Source: Cyanobacteriota bacterium
GTDB taxonomy: Bacteria; Cyanobacteriota; Cyanobacteriia; Phormidesmidales; Phormidesmidaceae
Length of the DNA stretch: 5,711 nucleotides
Assembly (NCBI GenBank): GCA_027619675.1
Contig: JAQCHG010000146.1
Coordinates: 1-5,711, forward strand
Direction of reading: 5' to 3'
Of this stretch, positions 1 to 5,711 are shown one piece after another (the stretch's first letter is position 1; each line of letters starts with the position of its first letter). The position numbers were made by a program, and so were the translations under genes. The notes beneath the pieces were generated by a model, which saw nothing but the letters and a program-made list of their open reading frames with translations, had not been told where the DNA came from and did not search any database.

Positions 1-2296
1 GCTTGAACAAGAAGATCATGACGTTCAGCCCTGCAAACACATCCACCTGCCTCAACCCCGTTACAATGCCCTGATCGCGCAGTTGCAGGAGTTTCTTCTG
101 GGGCAGATTCTCGTTCGGTGGCGCATCCAAAAATTCGCTTTGGCACCAGCCTTGATAGAAGCCGTGCAATCGGTTAAACAATCGCAGTCGATCAATATTA
201 CTCTCCGCTAGCAGTTCCCACAGATAGGCAACAATTTCTTGGCTGAGGCCACCATAGCCCAACACGTCATAAATTTGCTCATTGAGTGTCCGTTCATCTA
301 GACGAAATCGGTTGCGGTTGTCTAGCTCCGTCCACGCCTCAAAAGCCACCATTATCCGCTCGGCAAACAGATATTCCCCAAAGCTCTTGTGGGCAAATTC
401 CACCGAACCCCGCTTATCCGTTTCGCCGGGTTTCAGGTAAAAGGTGGTCAGCAAATTATTCAGAGCCTTGTCTTCTGCCTGCCCAGTCGCTGCCTGGGCC
501 TGTTTCAGCAGATTGGCGATGGGGTTACCGCTGGCCTGAAACCGCTGTTTCACCATCTCTAGCCGCGCCGTTTCATTGCCCGACTGCACCACACACAGGG
601 CCGCTTCCTGCAATACCTCCCGCAAATCTTCATGATCTAACCCAGTGATCACTGGATTGAAATCCTGGCGCTGTTTTTCCAGCACCCAATTCACCGATTC
701 GCGATAGATCCGCAGCTTGGCCTGAATTTCTGTCTGGGCATCCGCAAACATCTGGGCCGTAAGCTGGTCTTCTCGGTTCAGTCGCGCCAGCAAATACAGC
801 AGCAGTGGCTCTCGTGCCAGGGTGTTGGTAATATCCTCCGGGCAAGCCTCCAGAAATTGCCGCAATGCAGCGACGGTTTCTTCCCCAAAAATGACCTGCC
901 ATTGGGTCAGCCATCGCTCCCGCAGTGCATCCCCGATGGGCTCTAGTCGTACCCGCTCTAGGTCTTTGTTCTGGGTAATGAGTCGATCAATACCTTGCAG
1001 GGCCAGCGGTCGCCCTGTGACCAACAGTTGATGATGACTGCGCCCCTGAAAATCCGTCACCTGCTGAAGAAACTCCCTCAGCCCACCCGTCGCCCGCCCC
1101 TCCAGCAGCAGTTCATCAAAGCCATCCAGAATGATCAAAAACCGGGTGTTCTTATCCGCCAACCAGCCCGAATCTTCGCGGACAAACCACACCTGCTCTA
1201 AATCCGGGCAGTCTTCCAGGGTTTCCGTCAGGTTATTCGCCAGCTTCCGCAAATGTCGCAACGGAATCCGCAGGGGAATGAAGGCATCGCCAAACTCAGC
1301 CCACACCCAGTTGGCAATCATGCGGCAAAACACCGATTTACCCCGCCCCGCATCCCCCTCGATAAACATCACCTTGCGGGTTTGCTCGGCGGGCTGCTCT
1401 AAAACTTGCCGCGTCCATTCGTGGCTACAGATAGGCTCCACATCTTTTTTGACCTTCCCCTCTTGGGTCAAGGGTTGCACCTGTAGCTGCACATAGATGT
1501 CTTGAAAGCACACCCTCGGGTTGCTCTCGTCAAATACTTTCTCTTGCGGCAGGGGCGCAATCTGCTTTTGCAAATAGTCGTCAATGCTGGCGTAGCGGGC
1601 CTGGGCCTGCTGCCCCCCCGTGCGATAAAACTCCGCCAGCGGGGCGACACTTTCCCCCGCTGCGGTAATGGCCTCATGGAAATAGCGGGGGCTGCCCCAC
1701 ACCACCTGATCTACTAACCGCTGAGTTTCGGCCTCCGTCAGTTGCGCCTCCTGCAACTGTTCCGTCAGCGCCGCCCCAAACTGCTCCGCCAGCCCCGACT
1801 CGCGAAACTGCGTCGTGATCCGCTTCGCGTCAGTGGTGTTGAGTTCCGTCGTGTCCAGCCGTTTCAGTTGCCGCTCCACCACCGCCTTGAGGGAAATTTG
1901 CCCCAGCTTCGCCGTCACCGCCGCATCCTGCCGCGCCAGCACCGTTTCCAAACTTTGGAGATAGGCCAGTTGGGCCACGATCGCCACCGCACTCTCCAGC
2001 GTCGGCTCCACCTTCGCCAGGTCCAGCGCCAGCTTCAGCAGGTTGACCCCCACCGACACAAAGGGCACCCCTGCAATGGCCAACTGCGTCACCGGCCCAT
2101 CCAACGCCTTGATCAGCGGCTCGGCCCGTTGCAGATAGGGGGCCAACTGTTGAATGTCGTCAGCGTGTTCCTTCCAGGCTTCAGCGGCATCCGGCAGCGC
2201 CGTAATCGCCTCAATGCCCTGCTCCGCCACCGCCCCCCACGGGATCTCTCTCACATCAGTGTTGAGAAACTGCCAAAATCCCTGAAGCGCTTTCAT
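1..2296 (-). CDS. NACHT-domain STAND NTPase, 3' end cut by left window edge
   Basis: The frame is open for at least 765 codons from an ATG at 2296 to the left edge, with no in-frame stop; I checked every codon. An in-frame TAG at 2317-2315 lies just upstream, so this ATG is the only good start, although its ribosome binding site is weak. Residues 1-300 are mostly helical, with an apolar stretch at about 72-87 (LAIAGVPFVSVGVNLL), and resemble no effector domain I can name. The NACHT domain follows: Walker A GDAGRGKS at 314-321 (K320), Walker B FLIILDGFDEL at about 386-396 (D391, D394, E395), and T-G-R-P at 427-430. The D-G-F-D-E signature is typical of NACHT rather than AP-ATPases. A helical region follows, with FAHKSFGEYLFAERI at about 634-648, a motif common after bacterial NACHT modules. 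The last visible residues include RQVDVFAGLNVMIF. Such proteins act as signal-sensing oligomeric NTPases, and several are anti-phage defence proteins; that role here is inferred. The C-terminal sensor region is not visible. Confidence 0.92.
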   Translation of the reverse strand, partial: MKALQGFWQFLNTDVREIPWGAVAEQGIEAITALPDAAEAWKEHADDIQQLAPYLQRAEPLIKALDGPVTQLAIAGVPFVSVGVNLLKLALDLAKVEPTLESAVAIVAQLAYLQSLETVLARQDAAVTAKLGQISLKAVVERQLKRLDTTELNTTDAKRITTQFRESGLAEQFGAALTEQLQEAQLTEAETQRLVDQVVWGSPRYFHEAITAAGESVAPLAEFYRTGGQQAQARYASIDDYLQKQIAPLPQEKVFDESNPRVCFQDIYVQLQVQPLTQEGKVKKDVEPICSHEWTRQVLEQPAEQTRKVMFIEGDAGRGKSVFCRMIANWVWAEFGDAFIPLRIPLRHLRKLANNLTETLEDCPDLEQVWFVREDSGWLADKNTRFLIILDGFDELLLEGRATGGLREFLQQVTDFQGRSHHQLLVTGRPLALQGIDRLITQNKDLERVRLEPIGDALRERWLTQWQVIFGEETVAALRQFLEACPEDITNTLAREPLLLYLLARLNREDQLTAQMFADAQTEIQAKLRIYRESVNWVLEKQRQDFNPVITGLDHEDLREVLQEAALCVVQSGNETARLEMVKQRFQASGNPIANLLKQAQAATGQAEDKALNNLLTTFYLKPGETDKRGSVEFAHKSFGEYLFAERIMVAFEAWTELDNRNRFRLDERTLNEQIYDVLGYGGLSQEIVAYLWELLAESNIDRLRLFNRLHGFYQGWCQSEFLDAPPNENLPQKKLLQLRDQGIVTGLRQVDVFAGLNVMIFLFK

Positions 2297-2329
2297 GGCT
2301 GAGCCTGGAGGTGCCTAGACATCTCCCCG

Positions 2330-2359
2330 ATGATAGTGGCCCCTCCTACAGGTTGGCAT
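2330..2359 (-). promoter_or_regulatory. Weak candidate sigma70-type promoter for the NACHT gene
   Basis: In the 73-bp gap, read on the minus strand, there is a -10-like TATCAT (2335-2330, 5 of 6 to TATAAT). Upstream by 18 bp is a -35-like ATGCCA (2359-2354, 4 of 6 to TTGACA). It would give a short leader of roughly 25-30 nt before the NACHT ATG. Matches this good occur by chance, so it is only a candidate. The alternative is transcription by read-through from the efflux operon, since no hairpin followed by a T-run is visible after the pump stop codon. Confidence 0.2.
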
Positions 2360-2369
2360 TCCCAGCCCC

Positions 2370-5300
2370 TTAGCCTTGGCTGACATTGCTGCCGTCATTG
2401 AGATAGCGGCTGCTCAACTGCTTCACCACAATGTACAGAATGGGCACCACAAACAGACTGAGGAAAGTGGCCACAAACATACCGCCAAAGACCGCCGTAC
2501 CCAAGGCTTGACGGCTGCCAGCCCCAGCCCCCGTGGCAATCACCAGTGGAAAGATACTGCTGAGGGTAGAGATGGCAGTCATGAGAATGGGGCGCATCCG
2601 CTGTTCTGCCGCTTCAAAAGCCGCCTTGGCGATGGGCAGCCCCTCCTGCCGCAGTTGATTGGCAAACTCCACAATCAAGATCGAGTTTTTGCTGGCCAAA
2701 CCAATCAACATCACCAGACCAATTTGGCAGTACACATCATTGGGCAGCCCCCGCAGGGTTTGGGCCAGCAGCGCCCCCAGCACCGCCAAAGGCACCGCAA
2801 ACAAAATGATCACCGGGTCGATGTAGCTCTCGTACTGGGCCGCCAGCACCAAAAAGACAAACACCAGCCCCAGGCCAAAAATGATCGGGGCTTGGTTACC
2901 CGATTCAATTTCCTCCAAAGAGGACCCCGACCATTCATAGCCCATGCTGGGGGGCAACACCTGGGCCGAGACCTGCTCCATGGTGTCGAGGGCCGCCCCA
3001 GAACTGACGCCAGGGGCGGGGCTGCCCGTAATCTCAATGGAGCGATAGAGGTTGTAGTGGTTGATCACCTGCGCCCCGATCGCGGGGGTGAGGGTGACCA
3101 AATTGCTGAGGGGAATCATCTCCCCCCCCGCCGCCTGGACATAGAGCTTTTCAATGTCCTCCGGTTGGGAGCGAGCATCTTGGTCCGCCTGGAGGTAAAC
3201 CCGATAGGTGCGCTGGCCTTGGATGTAGTCGGTGACGTAGCGAGACCCCAGGTAGGTTTGCAGGGTGCCGAAGAGGTCATCGATATCCACATTGAGGGAC
3301 TTGGCGCGATCGCGATCCACCTCCACCAGCAGTTGGGGGGTAGCGGCAGAGAAGGTGCTAAACACATTTTGGAGGTTGGGGTTTTGGTTAGCCGCCCCCA
3401 ACAATTCCCCCATTTTTTGCACCAGGGTATTGAGTTCTAAACTGCCCTGGCGGTCTTGAAGCTGGTATTGAAACCCGCCAAACTGCCCCAACCCTTGAAT
3501 CGAGGGGGGATTCACCGGAAACACCCGCGCCTCAGTAATGGACGAAAAACGGCCAAACAGTTGACCGATCAACGCTTGCACCGACTGCCCCGGCCCCCGT
3601 TCATCCCAGGGTTGCAGGGTGGTGAAGATCACCCCGTTGTTAACGGTGTCATTGCCAAAGCCAAACCCCCCGACGCTGAAGGTGGCCCGCACCCCCTCTA
3701 GGCTGAGGATTTCCTGCTCGACCCGGCCCATCACCTCACTGGTGTAGTTGAGGGATACCCCCTCGGGGGCCTGCACCAGGGTAATGAAATAGCCCTGATC
3801 TTCTTCTGGCAAAAAGGCGGACGGTACGGTGCGGTAGAGCCATCCGGTCACCACCAGCAGGGCCACAAACCCCCCCAACACCACGGGCTGGATATGGTTC
3901 AGCAGTTCTAAGCTGGCGCGGTAGCGATCGCGCAGCCAATCTAACCAGCCATTAAAGGTGCGAAAACACCACCCCAACCAGCCCCCCCGCTCGGGTTTGG
4001 CCCGCAACAGCAGCCCCGACAGGGTGGGGGTGAGGGTGAGGGCATTAAAGGTAGACAGGGCGATCGCAAAGGCGATGGTCAAGGCAAATTGGCGATAGAG
4101 CGCCCCCGTAGTGCCGGGAAAAAAGGCTACTGGAATGAACACCGCCATCAGCACCAGGGATGTGGCAATCACCGCCCCCGTCAACTCCTGCATGGCCTCC
4201 ACCGCCGCCTGCACCGGAGGACGGCCCCGGTCTTGAATCTTGCGGGCGATATCCTCCACCACCACAATGGCGTCATCCACCACCATGCCCGTAGCCAGGG
4301 TGAGGCCAAACAGGGTGAGGCTGTTGATCGAAAAGCCGAAGATATTGACGATGGCAAAGGTGCCGATTAGGGCAACGGGAATGGTCACCGCCGGGATGAT
4401 GGTGGTGCGCCAATCCTGCAAAAAGATGTAAATCACCAGCACCACCAACACCACCGCCTGGATCAGGGTCCAGACCACCTCCGAGAGGGACTGCTCCACA
4501 TACTCGGTGGTGTCAAAGCCGATGCCGTACTCAATGCCCGGTGGAAACTGGCTGGCCAGTTCCGCCATGCGGTCCTTTACCCCCCGCGCCACCTCTAGGG
4601 CATTGCTACCCGGTAGCTGGAAGATCCCCAACCCCACCGCCTCTTGCCCCCGGAACCGCAGGAAAGAACTGTAGGCTTCCGCCCCCAATTCCACCCGGCC
4701 CACGTCTTTAAACTTGGTCAGGGCACCGGTGTCGCTGGTGGCCAGCACCAGTTCCTCAAAGTCTTCGAGGCTGTCAAAGCGACTCACCGCCCGCAGACCA
4801 ATCTGGTACTGCTGGTCTGCATCCACTGGGGGCTGGCCCAACTGCCCCGCCCCCACCTGAATGTTTTGTTCCCGCAGGGCATTGACCACATCCTGGTCCG
4901 TCAGGCCCCGGCTGGCCATGCGTTGGGGGTCGAGCCACAGGCGCACGGCGTAGGTGCGTTCCCCAAAAATGATCACATTGCCGACCCCATCCACCTGGCG
5001 CAGGGCATCCACGATGTAGAGATCGGCGTAGTTACTCAAAAAGATGTTGTCGTAGCTGTCATCCTCGGTGAACAGGCTCATGGCCAGCAGGATATTGCTG
5101 GATTCCTTGCTGACGGTGATCCCGGTTTGCAGCACCGGTTCCGGCAGTTGCGGTTCCGCCAGGGAGACCCGGTTTTGCACGTCAACGGCGGCGATGTCCT
5201 TGTCGCGATCGGACTCAAAGGTAACGGTGATGTTGCTGACGCCGTTACTGGTGCTGCTGGAGGTCATGTAGCGCATGCCCTCCACCCCGTTAATTTGCCG

Positions 5301-5501
5301 CTCTAGCAGGGAGGTGACGGTTTTTTCCACCGTTTCGGCATCGGCCCCCACATAGGCAGCCCGCACACTGATCTGGGTGGGGCTGATGTCGGGGAACTGG
5401 GCCACGGGCAGGGAGGGAATGCTGATCGCCCCCACCAACAGCAACATGATGGCGCAGACGGTGGCAAAGACGGGGCGCTTAATGAAGTAATTGACGAACA
5501 T
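2370..5501 (-). CDS. RND multidrug efflux pump, HAE1/AcrB-like inner-membrane transporter
   Basis: This is a complete proton-driven RND antiporter subunit that would expel hydrophobic or amphiphilic compounds from the inner membrane and periplasm through an adaptor and an outer-membrane channel. From ATG 5501 it is 1043 aa, close to E. coli AcrB (1049 aa). It begins with the family-typical MFVNYFIKRPVFA. TM1 is at about 11-31, then the first porter half, TM2-TM6 at about 340-496, TM7 at about 538-557, the second porter half, and TM8-TM12 at about 872-1028. The proton relay is intact: D409/D410 in GMVVDDAIVVVE, K938 in GLASKNSILIVEFA, and R968 and T975 in RMRPILMT. The switch-loop-like GFGFGN keeps two phenylalanines (F613, F615). 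A GTG at 5522 would add 7 residues and overlap the adaptor gene. The ATG is preferred because it matches the family N-terminus; a GGAG lies 15 nt upstream. The gene follows the adaptor by 4 bp and is surely cotranscribed with it. The substrate cannot be read from the sequence. Confidence 0.97.
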   Translation of the reverse strand: MFVNYFIKRPVFATVCAIMLLLVGAISIPSLPVAQFPDISPTQISVRAAYVGADAETVEKTVTSLLERQINGVEGMRYMTSSSTSNGVSNITVTFESDRDKDIAAVDVQNRVSLAEPQLPEPVLQTGITVSKESSNILLAMSLFTEDDSYDNIFLSNYADLYIVDALRQVDGVGNVIIFGERTYAVRLWLDPQRMASRGLTDQDVVNALREQNIQVGAGQLGQPPVDADQQYQIGLRAVSRFDSLEDFEELVLATSDTGALTKFKDVGRVELGAEAYSSFLRFRGQEAVGLGIFQLPGSNALEVARGVKDRMAELASQFPPGIEYGIGFDTTEYVEQSLSEVVWTLIQAVVLVVLVIYIFLQDWRTTIIPAVTIPVALIGTFAIVNIFGFSINSLTLFGLTLATGMVVDDAIVVVEDIARKIQDRGRPPVQAAVEAMQELTGAVIATSLVLMAVFIPVAFFPGTTGALYRQFALTIAFAIALSTFNALTLTPTLSGLLLRAKPERGGWLGWCFRTFNGWLDWLRDRYRASLELLNHIQPVVLGGFVALLVVTGWLYRTVPSAFLPEEDQGYFITLVQAPEGVSLNYTSEVMGRVEQEILSLEGVRATFSVGGFGFGNDTVNNGVIFTTLQPWDERGPGQSVQALIGQLFGRFSSITEARVFPVNPPSIQGLGQFGGFQYQLQDRQGSLELNTLVQKMGELLGAANQNPNLQNVFSTFSAATPQLLVEVDRDRAKSLNVDIDDLFGTLQTYLGSRYVTDYIQGQRTYRVYLQADQDARSQPEDIEKLYVQAAGGEMIPLSNLVTLTPAIGAQVINHYNLYRSIEITGSPAPGVSSGAALDTMEQVSAQVLPPSMGYEWSGSSLEEIESGNQAPIIFGLGLVFVFLVLAAQYESYIDPVIILFAVPLAVLGALLAQTLRGLPNDVYCQIGLVMLIGLASKNSILIVEFANQLRQEGLPIAKAAFEAAEQRMRPILMTAISTLSSIFPLVIATGAGAGSRQALGTAVFGGMFVATFLSLFVVPILYIVVKQLSSRYLNDGSNVSQG
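3306..3313. repeat. HIP1 octamer (GCGATCGC)
   Basis: Perfect palindromic HIP1 site inside the pump gene, embedded in a longer GCGCGATCGCGATC run. HIP1 is highly over-represented in many cyanobacterial genomes and supports that assignment. Confidence 0.9.
3924..3931. repeat. HIP1 octamer (GCGATCGC)
   Basis: Second perfect HIP1 palindrome, in the pump segment coding for the region between TM6 and TM7. Confidence 0.9.
4060..4067. repeat. HIP1 octamer (GCGATCGC)
   Basis: Third perfect HIP1 palindrome, in the TM6 coding region of the pump gene, about 130 bp from the second copy. Confidence 0.9.
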
Positions 5502-5505
5502 GGGT

Positions 5506-5711
5506 TTATTGGTCAGCTCCACCGGGGCCAGTCGGGGCGGCGTTGGGGTCTTGGGGAATGATGGGGGTGCCGTCTTGCAGGTTCAAAATGCCGCTGGTGA
5601 CGATGGTTTCCCCCGGTTCCAGCCCCGCCAACACGGCATAGGTGTTGTCTTGGATGTCCCCTAGCTGCACGGGGCGGAGGCGGGCCACCTGGGTGATGGG
5701 GGTCATCCCCG
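5506..5711 (-). CDS. RND efflux adaptor (membrane fusion protein), C-terminal fragment
   Basis: Only the last 67 complete codons are inside the window; the gene continues past the right edge, and the methionine at 5706 is internal rather than a start. The visible peptide has the membrane-proximal C-terminal pattern of HlyD/AcrA-type adaptors: RLRPVQLGDIQDNTYAV, then GLEPGETIVTSG, then NLQDGTPI. This matches the family pattern of V-x-x-G, G-L-x-x-G-(D/E)-x-V-(V/T)-x-G and L-x-D-G. It ends with a short Pro/Gly/Ala-rich tail and TAA at 5508-5506. Adaptors of this type sit in the periplasm and bridge the RND pump to the outer-membrane channel. Its position 4 bp upstream of the pump supports this, and the two probably share a promoter beyond the window. 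The N-terminal lipobox or signal anchor, hairpin and lipoyl domains are not visible. Confidence 0.88.
   Translation of the reverse strand, partial: GMTPITQVARLRPVQLGDIQDNTYAVLAGLEPGETIVTSGILNLQDGTPIIPQDPNAAPTGPGGADQ

Noticed and set aside
630..914. Minus-strand frame of 94 codons inside the NACHT region
   Set aside because: It is in a different frame from the continuous 765-codon NACHT frame and entirely inside it. The main frame has recognisable motifs on both sides.
1742..2302. Plus-strand open frame (186 codons) rich in Arg, Leu and Gln
   Set aside because: It is antisense to the NACHT N-terminal coding region. The biased composition reflects complementary codons of a Leu/Ala/Gln-rich helical protein, not a real gene.
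2342..2347. Perfect AGGAGG on the minus strand in the gap
   Set aside because: No ATG, GTG or TTG lies 5-12 nt downstream of it, and the NACHT ATG is about 45 nt away, so it is unlikely to act as a ribosome binding site.
2297..2369. Search for a rho-independent terminator after the pump gene
   Set aside because: Only tiny inverted repeats (such as GGCTGAGCC) are present, with no stable stem followed by a T-run in the minus-strand direction.
3122..3129. Run of 8 C (G on the coding strand) in the pump gene, with similar 7-C runs near 1613 and 3982
   Set aside because: Considered as phase-variable tracts. The reading frames are intact across all of them, they encode conserved or ordinary Gly/Ala/Trp positions, and C-runs are common in this GC-rich sequence.
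2376..3440. Long plus-strand open frame (354 codons) opposite the pump gene
   Set aside because: It lies fully antisense to the conserved RND gene. Its product is low-complexity (His/Gln/Arg/Gly-rich) with no recognisable domain, as expected for the antisense shadow of a GC-rich gene.
4644..5306. Plus-strand open frame (220 codons) opposite the pump N-terminal half
   Set aside because: Antisense to the well-conserved first porter domain, with no recognisable motif; a shadow frame.

Overview
The window most likely comes from a cyanobacterium. It has three perfect copies of the cyanobacterial HIP1 octamer (GCGATCGC), all inside the pump gene, plus several near-matches. A large NACHT-family STAND NTPase with the architecture seen in filamentous and colonial cyanobacteria fits this. 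The genus cannot be told from what is visible.

All three protein-coding genes are on the minus strand, so they read from right to left. At the right edge (5506-5711) is the C-terminal tail of a periplasmic membrane fusion (adaptor) protein. It is followed after 4 bp by a complete RND/HAE1 (AcrB-like) inner-membrane efflux pump gene (2370-5501, 1043 codons from the preferred ATG). Adaptor and pump form a classical two-gene tripartite-efflux operon. No outer-membrane TolC-like factor is in the window, so it would have to be encoded elsewhere. The pump keeps the proton-relay residues and looks functional.

After a 73-bp gap comes a long open frame from an ATG at 2296 to the left edge, at least 765 codons with no in-frame stop. 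It encodes a NACHT-type P-loop NTPase with an intact Walker A (GDAGRGKS), the NACHT-style Walker B (D-G-F-D-E), a T-G-R-P sensor-like motif, and an H-x-S-F-x-E-Y-L motif in the helical region after the NTPase. Its roughly 300-residue helical N-terminus matches no effector domain I can name. Its C-terminal sensor region lies beyond the window. Bacterial NACHT proteins include proven anti-phage defence proteins, so this is the most interesting gene here.

The 73-bp gap holds a weak candidate promoter and a possible 9-codon leader ORF whose stop overlaps the NACHT start (ATGA). It has no convincing terminator, so read-through from the efflux operon is possible. I saw no tRNA, rRNA, CRISPR array, insertion sequence or attachment site, and no intergenic stretch exceeds 300 bp.
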